Below, in pieces: positions 1-6,378 of a stretch of DNA of 17,813 nt. Each line of letters begins with the position of its first letter. Position 1 is the stretch's first letter. A program made the position numbers and the translations under genes. The notes beneath the pieces are model-generated. The model saw only the letters and a program-made list of their open reading frames with translations, did not search any database and was not told the origin of the DNA. Origin of the DNA: an uncultured Peptococcaceae bacterium (GTDB lineage: Bacteria; Bacillota; Peptococcia; Peptococcales; Peptococcaceae). The stretch covers positions 1-17,813 of the forward strand of contig CAKQDL010000038.1 in the NCBI GenBank assembly GCA_934229395.1, read 5' to 3'.

Positions 1-26
1 CGCCGAGATTTGGCGCGGGGCGTTTG

Positions 27-299
27 TTATTTGCTCAGGCGTTTTAAAACGGCGTGGAGCTCTTCTAGCTTTTGGGCTTGATCTTCTTCGCTGCCACTTT
101 CAAAGGCGTGGCGCACGCAATGGTCGAGGTGGCGCGAGAGCACTTCGGCGTTGATGGTGCCTAGGAGGGCTTGGGTGCTCAGGAGCTGGTTAGAGATATC
201 GATGCAGTAGCGATCGTCTTCCACCATACGCAAAAGCCCGTCAAGCTGTCCCCGCGCTGTCTTGAGCAGACGGGTGATTTCTGTTTTATCGGCTTGCAT
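27..299 (-). CDS. csoR: CsoR-type copper-sensing transcriptional repressor
   Basis: Predicted 90-residue all-helical DNA-binding repressor of the CsoR/RcnR family, which releases operator DNA on binding Cu(I). The metal ligands are visible as Cys32, His57 and Cys61. Their +25/+4 spacing is that of the Cys-His-Cys copper site of characterised CsoR proteins, which argues against the nickel (RcnR) and formaldehyde (FrmR) relatives. The start chosen is the ATG at 299, preceded by AAAGGAG; an upstream in-frame extension would overlap copA and lacks a better site. It is the last gene of the copA-copZ-csoR operon, 19 nt after the copA/copZ stop. It probably autoregulates the operon through the operator at 3118-3135. 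Family assignment is very secure; copper as the inducer is inferred from ligands and neighbours. Confidence 0.95.
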   Translation of the reverse strand: MQADKTEITRLLKTARGQLDGLLRMVEDDRYCIDISNQLLSTQALLGTINAEVLSRHLDHCVRHAFESGSEEDQAQKLEELHAVLKRLSK

Positions 300-318
300 G
301 AATGCTCCTTTCGGGGTC

Positions 319-531
319 TTATTCGAGGCCCTTGTAGGTGAAGCCGAGCTCGGTGAGGGTGGCTTCAATAGGGAGAGCTTCGGGCGCTACGGTGGTTTCA
401 ATCACGGCGCACTTGTCCTCTAGGCTCACGGTGACGCTTTCTACGCCGTCTAGGGCGCCGAGGCCTTTTTCTACGCTCATTTTGCAGTGTGGGCACATCA
501 TGCCTTCAATGGATACGGTTGCTTTGTTCAT
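319..531 (-). CDS. copZ: CopZ-like copper chaperone nested in frame in copA
   Basis: A 70-residue HMA-fold copper chaperone with the metal motif GMMCPHC (residues 10-16). It occupies exactly the last 70 codons of copA in the same frame. A near-perfect Shine-Dalgarno, AAGGAGG (541-547), lies 9 nt before its ATG at 531, so independent internal initiation is likely whether or not the CopA read-through product is made. CopZ proteins deliver Cu(I) to CopA and to CsoR-type regulators; the position between copA and csoR fits. The domain is about 70 residues, the normal length of a free-standing CopZ. In many relatives this would be a separate gene after a copA stop codon. Here no stop separates them. 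Confidence 0.75.
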   Translation of the reverse strand: MNKATVSIEGMMCPHCKMSVEKGLGALDGVESVTVSLEDKCAVIETTVAPEALPIEATLTELGFTYKGLE

Positions 532-3075
532 GTTGGTGTTCCTCCTTGGGTTGTTTAAAATGCCTTTGTAGGTAAAGCCAAGCTCGGTGATGGTTGCCTC
601 CAAAGGTAAGGTGTGCGGGTCTTGGGTGGTCGAGAGGGTAGCGGTGTGGTCTTCTAGGGATACACTTACGTGGGTCACGCCATCTAGGGCGCCGAGGCCT
701 TTTTCTACGCTCATTTTGCAGTGGTCACACATCATCCCTTCAATAGAGAGGGTGTAATCGGTCGATGGCGCTTCACTGGCTGCCTCTTCTTGGGCGGCTG
801 GTCGCTTAAAGGATTCGAGGGCCTGGCTGATGGTTGGCTTAAAGCCACGCAGGCGCAAGGCGTTGGTCACGACAAAAATGGAGCTTAGGCTCATGCAGCC
901 GGCGGCCACCATTGGATTGAGGCTGAGGCCAAAGGCCGGATAAAACACACCAGCGGCTAAAGGAATGCACAAGGCATTGTAGAAAAAGGCCCAGAAGAGG
1001 TTTTGGTGGATGTTTTTGATGGTGGCCTTGGAAAGCTCATAGGCAAAGGCAATGTCGGTGAGTTGGCTCGAGGTGAGAATAATATCGGCACTCTCAATGG
1101 CCACATCGGTGCCAGCGCCAATGGCAATGCCCACATCGGCGCGCGTAAGGGCTGGGGCGTCGTTGACACCATCGCCCACCATGGCCACGGTGTTGCCCTC
1201 CTCTTGAAGGACCACAATGGCTGCATCCTTTTGGGCTGGGTGCACCTCGGCAATCACGTCATCCACGCCAATTTGTTGGGCAACGGCGTTGGCGGTGGTG
1301 GCATTGTCGCCAGTGAGCATCTCAATGCGCATATTCATCTTGTGCAAGAGCTGAATGGCCGGCTTTGTGGAATTTTTAATAGGGTCGGCGCAAGCCAAGA
1401 GGCCGAGGAGCTTTTCCTCATCGGCCACAAAAAGCGGCGTTTTGCCTGCCTTGGCAAGCTGATGGGCCTTGTCCTGGGCGCCACGCACATCCATCTCACG
1501 CTCCATCATCAAAGAAAGGTTACCGGCATAATAGCGCTTGCCCTTATAAAGGGCGGTGATGCCGTGGCCGGCGATGGCTTCAAAATGGTCAATCTCATGG
1601 GTGGGGATGTCGTTGCTTTGGGCAGCATCCAAAATGGCCAAAGCAAGGGGATGCTCGCTGTGGGCCTCGAGGGAGGCGGCGAGGGAGAGCAGGTCCACTT
1701 CACGCTGACCTTGGAAGGGCACCACGTCTGTGAGGGTTGGGTGACCTTCGGTGATGGTGCCGGTTTTATCGAGGACGAGGGTATCGACCTTGTGTAGGGT
1801 TTCGAGGGCGGTGGCATCCTTAAAAAGCACGCCGTGCTTGGCGCCGCGGCCACTGGCCACCATAATGGCCACAGGGGTAGCGAGGCCCAAGGCGCAAGGA
1901 CAGCTGATAACAATCACGCTGATGGCCATTTTCATGGCAAAGATGGGTTCAGCACCAAAAAGGAGCCATAAGGCGAAGGTCAAAAGGGCGATGGCCAAAA
2001 TCGCAGGCACAAAGACAGCGGCCACCTTATCGGCGGTGCGGGCAATGGGCGCCTTGCTGCTGCTGGCTTTTTCGACCAGGGCAGCCACCTGGGCCAGGGC
2101 TGTGTCGGCGCCAATTTTGGTGGCGCGAAAACGGAAGCTGCCAGTGGTGTTGGTGGTGCCAGCGCTCACGTTGTCGCCATCACTTTTGGCCACAGGGATG
2201 CTTTCGCCGGTGAAGGTGCTTTCATCCACAGAGGAGGCGCCGCTTACAACCACGCCGTCCACAGCAATGCGCCCGCCAGGACGCACTTCGATGATATCAC
2301 CCAGGCGCACATCCTCGGTGCGAATGGCACGGACCACGCCATCCTGCACAAGATAGGCCGTTTCTGGTGTGAGGGATGCCAATTCCTTCATGGCATCGGT
2401 GGTGTGACGCTTGGCGCGGGCCTCCAAATATTTACCAATGGTAATAAGGGCCACAATCATCGCAGCAGAATCATAATAAAGCTGGTGCAAATAATGCACA
2501 GCCTCCGCGCCGCGGAAAAGGCTTAGGTAGAGCAATATGGTGGTGACCACACTATAAATAAAGGAAATCCCAGCGCCTAAGGCCACAAGGGTGTCCATAT
2601 TGGGGCGCAGGGCCATCATGGCCTTACTGCCGCCTATAAAATAGGCGCGGTTTACATATAAAACCACAAGGGCCAGGGCGCATTGTGCCACGGGGCTAAA
2701 AATGAGCCAGCCCGTGCTTGCAAAAAAGCTGTGGGGAATGGCGCCAACCATCGGCAGCATGGCAATGAGCATCAAGGGCACAAGGAGCACCGCCGACACC
2801 ACAATACGATGCTTGCGGCTTTGCTCCTCGCGTTCGAGCTCTGATTGGTGATTTTTGGAATTGTGGGGCCGCGCGCGGTAGCCGGCTTCTTCCACAGCCT
2901 GAATGATATCGGCCTCGCTCACGTTCTCGTCCAAACTGAGCTGCAAGCGTCCGGCCAAAAGGTTCACGTTAACGTCCTGACCGCCAGCCTTTTTGGCGGC
3001 GCGCTCCACCGCTGCTTGGCAAGCGCTGCACGACATCCCGCTGACGTCGAGGTCGCATTCTTTAAGTGTACTCAA
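319..3075 (-). CDS. copA: Cu(+)-exporting P1B-type ATPase CopA with CopZ-like C-terminal domains
   Basis: Membrane ATPase pumping cuprous copper out of the cytoplasm. From the TTG start (918 residues) the order is: N-terminal HMA domain with GMSCSAC (13-19); membrane helices from about 91; TGES actuator motif (289-292); CPC copper-translocation motif (392-394); DKTGT phosphorylation site (436-440); SEHP (473-476); GDGVNDAP (634-641); and a final helix pair with a YN motif near 699 and MSLSS near 728, typical of the Cu(+) subgroup. Two further HMA modules follow, with GMMCDHC (780-786) and GMMCPHC (858-864). I chose TTG at 3075 because AAGAAGGG lies 6 nt upstream; the longer in-frame start at 3147 would lie upstream of the promoter. 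Most CopA proteins carry HMA domains only at the N terminus, so the two C-terminal modules, the second a readable copZ gene, are odd. A one-base indel near 556 could be the cause. Confidence 0.95.
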   Translation of the reverse strand: MSTLKECDLDVSGMSCSACQAAVERAAKKAGGQDVNVNLLAGRLQLSLDENVSEADIIQAVEEAGYRARPHNSKNHQSELEREEQSRKHRIVVSAVLLVPLMLIAMLPMVGAIPHSFFASTGWLIFSPVAQCALALVVLYVNRAYFIGGSKAMMALRPNMDTLVALGAGISFIYSVVTTILLYLSLFRGAEAVHYLHQLYYDSAAMIVALITIGKYLEARAKRHTTDAMKELASLTPETAYLVQDGVVRAIRTEDVRLGDIIEVRPGGRIAVDGVVVSGASSVDESTFTGESIPVAKSDGDNVSAGTTNTTGSFRFRATKIGADTALAQVAALVEKASSSKAPIARTADKVAAVFVPAILAIALLTFALWLLFGAEPIFAMKMAISVIVISCPCALGLATPVAIMVASGRGAKHGVLFKDATALETLHKVDTLVLDKTGTITEGHPTLTDVVPFQGQREVDLLSLAASLEAHSEHPLALAILDAAQSNDIPTHEIDHFEAIAGHGITALYKGKRYYAGNLSLMMEREMDVRGAQDKAHQLAKAGKTPLFVADEEKLLGLLACADPIKNSTKPAIQLLHKMNMRIEMLTGDNATTANAVAQQIGVDDVIAEVHPAQKDAAIVVLQEEGNTVAMVGDGVNDAPALTRADVGIAIGAGTDVAIESADIILTSSQLTDIAFAYELSKATIKNIHQNLFWAFFYNALCIPLAAGVFYPAFGLSLNPMVAAGCMSLSSIFVVTNALRLRGFKPTISQALESFKRPAAQEEAASEAPSTDYTLSIEGMMCDHCKMSVEKGLGALDGVTHVSVSLEDHTATLSTTQDPHTLPLEATITELGFTYKGILNNPRRNTNMNKATVSIEGMMCPHCKMSVEKGLGALDGVESVTVSLEDKCAVIETTVAPEALPIEATLTELGFTYKGLE

Positions 3076-3111
3076 GGCATACCCTTCTTTCTTAATAGAG
3101 TTTACATGCTC

Positions 3112-3140
3112 ATTATACCCCCACCCCCAGGGGGTGTCAA
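3112..3140 (-). promoter_or_regulatory. copA operon promoter with embedded CsoR operator
   Basis: On the minus strand, TTGACA (3135-3140) and TATAAT (3112-3117) are both perfect consensus hexamers separated by exactly 17 nt. The spacer (3118-3134) reads CCCCCTGGGGGTGGGGG. ACCCCC-A-GGGGGT (3123-3135) is a perfect inverted repeat of the kind bound by CsoR. A repressor bound there would cover the polymerase site, so copper should strongly induce the operon. Confidence 0.92.
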
Positions 3141-3148
3141 GAACCATC

Positions 3149-3177
3149 TCGCCAAGGCAGAAATTTTATGATATACT
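3149..3177 (+). promoter_or_regulatory. Candidate promoter of the RNA methyltransferase gene
   Basis: TATACT at 3172-3177, with TCGCCA at 3149-3154 as a weak -35 and a 17-nt spacer. It sits just beyond the divergent copA promoter and 43 nt before the plus-strand ATG. The -10 is good; the -35 matches only four of six consensus bases. Confidence 0.45.
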
Positions 3178-3219
3178 ACCTCCAACAACACATACCAATC
3201 TCACGAAAAGAGGATTATC

Positions 3220-4005
3220 ATGAAAGTTATAGAGTCAGATAAAAACCAGTGGATCAAGCGCATGCGCGCCTTGGAAAAACGCAAATACCGCTTGGCCTTT
3301 GAACAATTCGTCGCCGAAGGCCGCCGCTTTGTAGAAGAAGCCATCGAAAGCGATGCCATGGTTCACGTGATTCTTATTGCCGAAGGCTCTGAACAAAAAT
3401 ACGAGGAACTGCTGGCCAAGTACGACGGCCCAGCCTTTTTGGTAGAGCCAGACATTCTCGAGGATTCCATGGCTACGGTGAACCCTCAAGACATTGCCGC
3501 CATTGTTTCCTTCCCAGACTGGAGCGAGGAAAGCTGGCCAGTGATGGACACCGTTGTGGTGGTAGACGGCGTGCAGGATCCAGGCAACCTTGGCTCCATC
3601 ATCCGTACCTCCCTAGCCAGTGGCGCCAAAGCCGTGTTCTGCCTCAAGGGCACCGTGGATTATTCCAACAAAAAGGTTTTGCGCTCCACCATGGGCACCA
3701 TCTTCAAGCTCCCAGTCTATATGATTGAGGACGTGGACGAAATTGTACACGTGCTCAAAAAATATGGCTTCCAATTCGTTGTGGCCGATGCCGATGGCGT
3801 AGAATACGACGAAGCTTGGGAAAAGGAAATGCCAGAAAAAATTGCCCTCGTAGTAGGTAACGAAGGCAACGGTGCCAGCCAAATCGAAGAATACGACCAA
3901 ATGGTGCGCATTCCGCTAGAACGTGGCGTAGAAAGCCTCAACGTAGGCGTCGCCGCAGGCGTGCTCCTCTACGAAATTCACCGCCGCAGAAAACAACAAA
4001 AGTAA
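3220..4005 (+). CDS. SpoU/TrmH-family RNA 2'-O-methyltransferase
   Basis: A 261-residue SPOUT methyltransferase that should transfer a methyl group from S-adenosylmethionine to a ribose 2'-OH in rRNA or tRNA. The first ~100 residues match the substrate-binding domain placed before the catalytic domain in RlmB/TsnR-like proteins. The three SpoU motifs are clear: DGVQDPGNLGSIIRT (116-130), NEGNG (214-218), and IPLERGVESLNVGVAAG (231-247), which form the trefoil-knot cofactor site. ATG at 3220 is preceded by AAGAGG. It is transcribed alone, divergent from copA and convergent with the GGDEF gene; its terminator region is the hairpin at 4059-4092 beside the repeat element. The exact nucleotide modified cannot be read from sequence. 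Confidence 0.92.
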   Translation: MKVIESDKNQWIKRMRALEKRKYRLAFEQFVAEGRRFVEEAIESDAMVHVILIAEGSEQKYEELLAKYDGPAFLVEPDILEDSMATVNPQDIAAIVSFPDWSEESWPVMDTVVVVDGVQDPGNLGSIIRTSLASGAKAVFCLKGTVDYSNKKVLRSTMGTIFKLPVYMIEDVDEIVHVLKKYGFQFVVADADGVEYDEAWEKEMPEKIALVVGNEGNGASQIEEYDQMVRIPLERGVESLNVGVAAGVLLYEIHRRRKQQK

Positions 4006-4058
4006 ACAAAAAAGGGGACGAGCGGGAAATAGACATACAGCCATCAATTGAATAAATA

Positions 4059-4092
4059 AAGCCTTCCACCCTTGGAAAAGGGAGAAAGGCTT
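4059..4092. repeat. Left flanking hairpin/direct repeat of element copy A
   Basis: 34-nt hairpin-forming sequence beginning AAGCCTTCCACCC and ending AAAGGCTT, preceded by an A-rich run. It recurs in the same orientation at 4367-4400 with 2 mismatches. The flanking genes converge, so it looks like half of a duplicated bidirectional terminator. Confidence 0.8.
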
Positions 4093-4366
4093 CAGCGTGT
4101 AGATAAACCTTAAACGTGTATGCAAATAGAAAACTTTGGGGTTTTCTCAGAGCCTTCCCCACCTGGGGGGAAGGTGGCGGCGTAGCCGACGGATGAGGGG
4201 TATGAGCGTCAGCGAATCATCGGTTTAGCTGTAAAGTACGGTGAAAACACACCCTCATCCGAGTTTTCTTCCGCTTTGCTCCAGAAAACCCACCTTCCCC
4301 CTCAAGGGGGAAGGCTTCACAAATGCATACACAACTATTCTAAAAATCGAACTTTCCTACAGCCTG
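4093..4366. mobile_element. ~275-bp palindromic MITE-like element, copy A
   Basis: Non-coding element between two convergent genes. It shares a 166-bp core (4151-4316) with copies at 9922-10087 and 12352-12517. The core begins AGCCTTCCCC and ends in the inverse, GGGGAAGGCT, and contains the inverted pair CGGATGAGGG / CCCTCATCCG, so it is a long imperfect palindrome. Shared outer arms (GTGTATGCAAATAG on the left, TGCATACAC on the right) and ends like CAG..TGT..A / T..ACAG..CTG lie outside the core. No transposase is encoded. Similar dispersed palindromes occur in gut Firmicutes. Mobility is inferred from the flanking direct repeats. Confidence 0.7.
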
Positions 4367-4400
4367 AAGCCTTCTACCCTTGGAAAAGGGAGGAAGGCTT
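4367..4400. repeat. Right flanking hairpin/direct repeat of element copy A
   Basis: Second copy of the 34-nt hairpin at 4059-4092 (2 mismatches, same orientation), followed by a T-rich run (ATTCTATT). A-tract on the left flank and T-tract on the right flank together would reconstitute one bidirectional terminator if the element were removed. Confidence 0.8.
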
Positions 4401-4453
4401 ATTCTATTGCATATACGTATTTTTAAAAATCGCTATTTCCCGACTGCCCTTTT

Positions 4454-6103
4454 TTATGCTTGTTTTTCTTTGTCGATGTTGATACCAAATAGAAGGGCTT
4501 CGCAGTCGTTGGTGTCAGGATTAATCATGATGCGCGCTGTGATGCGGCACCAATGCTCTTCCTTGCCGTCGACAAGCCAAATCATATCCATGCTGATGAT
4601 GTCTTGCCCCTTTTCAAAGATGTCCAAGAGATGCTCGCGGCCAAAGGTTTTGATGTAATCACTCTTGGTGGCTTCATCCACAATGAGACCAGCGGTTGTT
4701 TGAAGAAGCTCGGCCACGCCGAGATGCACCACAGCGCTATCGGCGGCTGTGGAATTGGACGCGAGAATCTCGGCTGTATCTTTTGTAAGATTTAGGCGAA
4801 ACACACCGTAGGCTTCGGGGAAGGAGCTCCGGATGTGGGTCAGGGTGCGCTTGTAGCTTTTTTGCGCCAGGCGGATGCTGGTGATATCGGTCACATACTC
4901 CACGTAGGTGTCTTGGCCGTGCAGGTTGCAGCGTTTGATGTACACGTCAAAATAGGCGTTGCCATTGAACACCTCGGTATGTACATCGGTGGCGCCTTCG
5001 GGCATGGCTGGAATAGGGCAGTAGGGACATTTTTCGTCGGAACCGAGAAAATATTTGTGACAGGTGAGGCCTTCGTAGGAAGGCGCCTCGCCAGGGAAGG
5101 CGGCCAGGGCGGCCTTGTTGACATAAATAAGCTCAAAGGTGTCGGCTGTGCGAATAGAAATCTGCTGCTCGCTGCCATCCAACACACCACCAAAGCCCAT
5201 AGCGTTGGTGCTTTGGTCATTAGACGCCGATTGCCCAAGGATGCCCCTTTGCCTTTTGGTCTTATACATGGCTTGATCGGCCAGGTGGATGGTTTGGGCA
5301 AAGCCGTCGTTGATGCCGGCCTCAGCTAGGCCAACGCTTACGGTAATATGAAAGGTGGTGCCGTCTTTTGTGTAGTTGTAGCCGTCCAAAAGTGCTTCGA
5401 CTTCATGGATTTTTTCTTCGTAGAGGGCCTTGTTGCTGCCACCAAAAAGCACGGCGAATTCATCGCCACCAAAGCGTGCCGCAATCCCCATAGAGGAAAA
5501 CTCCTCGCGCAATACATGGCTAATGTGCAAAATAGCCTCATCGCCTAGGGCGTGGCCATGGATGTCGTTGATGAGTTTAAAGCTATCAATATCCCACAGC
5601 GCGAGATACATAGGCTCCGTGGAGAGCTGGCGCTGCTTCTCGTAGAGGTTGGTCAGATAGGTTTTGTTGTAAAGCTTGGTGAAGCTGTCCTTGGATTCAA
5701 GCAGCTCTATTTTATCCACAATGCTGCCCAAAATGGTGTCGATCATACCCTGCTGGTTGTCGGGATGTGTTTGCAGGGCGAGGGGAGAAATCACCTCCAA
5801 AATATAGTCCTCACCTTCAAAGGTCACACTTTTGGCCAAAACGGTATAGAAATTGTTGTCCTTGTATTCGAGCTTGCTGAGGGCTTTGTTGGTGAAACGC
5901 ACATTTTGGGCCACGCAGTTTTCGCAGTGGCGCTCGCGGTCCCAAAAATCAAAGCAGATGTCGCTGTGGCTTGCACCCTCATCGCCTGCTGTATAAAGCA
6001 CCTTATAGCCGTCGGTTGGGTCCACCACACGAATCACATCAAAAACCTGTGTCCATGTGCCCAAGCTGTTCAGGAGGAGCTTGTAAATATCGTTATTGTT
6101 CAA
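4454..6103 (-). CDS. Diguanylate cyclase, PAS-like sensor - GGDEF - PAS-like sensors
   Basis: A 549-residue cytoplasmic-type signalling protein predicted to make cyclic di-GMP from two GTP. Order: N-terminal PAS-like domain (~15-110), GGDEF domain (~135-285), second PAS-like domain (~310-410), and a third sensor-like domain (~415-545). The catalytic signature FGGDEF is intact at 211-216, and the metal-binding Asp of DIDSFKLIND is at 171. The product-inhibition RxxD motif normally just upstream of GGDEF is missing. Both PAS-like domains carry a spaced cysteine motif (Cys50/60/63 and Cys348/359/362, each ending in CxxC), suggesting metal or redox sensing. No transmembrane segment is evident. 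Start is TTG at 6103 with AAGGTG 7 nt upstream; no better in-frame ATG is visible. Its stop lies at the edge of the repeat region, so a lost C-terminal output domain is possible. Confidence 0.88.
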   Translation of the reverse strand: MNNNDIYKLLLNSLGTWTQVFDVIRVVDPTDGYKVLYTAGDEGASHSDICFDFWDRERHCENCVAQNVRFTNKALSKLEYKDNNFYTVLAKSVTFEGEDYILEVISPLALQTHPDNQQGMIDTILGSIVDKIELLESKDSFTKLYNKTYLTNLYEKQRQLSTEPMYLALWDIDSFKLINDIHGHALGDEAILHISHVLREEFSSMGIAARFGGDEFAVLFGGSNKALYEEKIHEVEALLDGYNYTKDGTTFHITVSVGLAEAGINDGFAQTIHLADQAMYKTKRQRGILGQSASNDQSTNAMGFGGVLDGSEQQISIRTADTFELIYVNKAALAAFPGEAPSYEGLTCHKYFLGSDEKCPYCPIPAMPEGATDVHTEVFNGNAYFDVYIKRCNLHGQDTYVEYVTDITSIRLAQKSYKRTLTHIRSSFPEAYGVFRLNLTKDTAEILASNSTAADSAVVHLGVAELLQTTAGLIVDEATKSDYIKTFGREHLLDIFEKGQDIISMDMIWLVDGKEEHWCRITARIMINPDTNDCEALLFGINIDKEKQA

Positions 6104-6150
6104 AATGAATCACCTTATGTTGCGTTCGTTTAAATGGTTGTACACCTTTA

Positions 6151-6180
6151 AGAATAGCACATCTGGCTGCTTTTTAACAA
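6151..6180 (-). promoter_or_regulatory. Candidate promoter of the GGDEF gene
   Basis: Minus-strand TTGTTA (6175-6180) and TATTCT (6151-6156) separated by 18 nt, about 47 nt before the TTG start. The spacing is acceptable and both hexamers are moderate matches. Confidence 0.5.
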
Positions 6181-6318
6181 GGCGTTAACACTGGGGGGGC
6201 ACGCTAATTTCTTTCAGGCAAGTAAAGGCGTTATCTACTCCACTACGCACTGTCCACTAGCCCGTCGGGGTGGGTCGTGATGGCGACGACTTGAGACGGG
6301 TGATGTCCATATATGTGC
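6181..6318. other. Intergenic region with a nested stem-loop, no gene recognised
   Basis: Between the GGDEF promoter and the end of the first SLH gene. The only structure I see is at 6261-6300: CCCGTC (6261-6266) pairs with GACGGG (6295-6300), enclosing GTCGT (6274-6278) paired with ACGAC (6286-6290). Short open frames on both strands here resemble nothing I know. I do not see a cyclic-di-GMP riboswitch. Confidence 0.35.
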
Positions 6319-6369
6319 GCAAAGAAGCCGAGCTCTGCTTCTTTTTGAAGCAAGACTCGGCTTCTTTGC
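6319..6369. terminator. Long perfect hairpin downstream of the first SLH gene
   Basis: A 14-bp perfect stem (GCAAAGAAGCCGAG at 6319-6332 with its complement at 6356-6369) encloses a second stem, TGCTTC / GAAGCA, with a TTTTT loop. It lies about 10 nt beyond the SLH stop codon and is probably its terminator or 3' stabiliser. There is no T-tract on the minus-strand side, so it is not a textbook Rho-independent terminator. Confidence 0.6.
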
Positions 6370-6378
6370 GGTGTTATC

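Noticed and set aside
1003..1797. 264-codon plus-strand open frame antisense to copA (also 1751-2356)
   Set aside because: Opposite to a conserved ATPase, low-complexity composition, no start signals; a shadow of copA codon bias.
3076..3147. 24-residue N-terminal extension of copA
   Set aside because: It would place the start codon upstream of the perfect promoter and inside the operator; the TTG at 3075 has the proper ribosome binding site.
4241..4426. Open frames across the palindromic elements giving peptides with HPHPSFLP and KPTFPLKG (also 10009-10323, 12310-12564, 12442-12654)
   Set aside because: They arise from the palindromic repeat itself, recur with each copy on both strands, and lack ribosome binding sites; such peptides are common spurious annotations.
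6104..6318. Cyclic-di-GMP riboswitch upstream of the GGDEF gene
   Set aside because: No conserved GEMM core seen, and the likely promoter leaves only a short leader.
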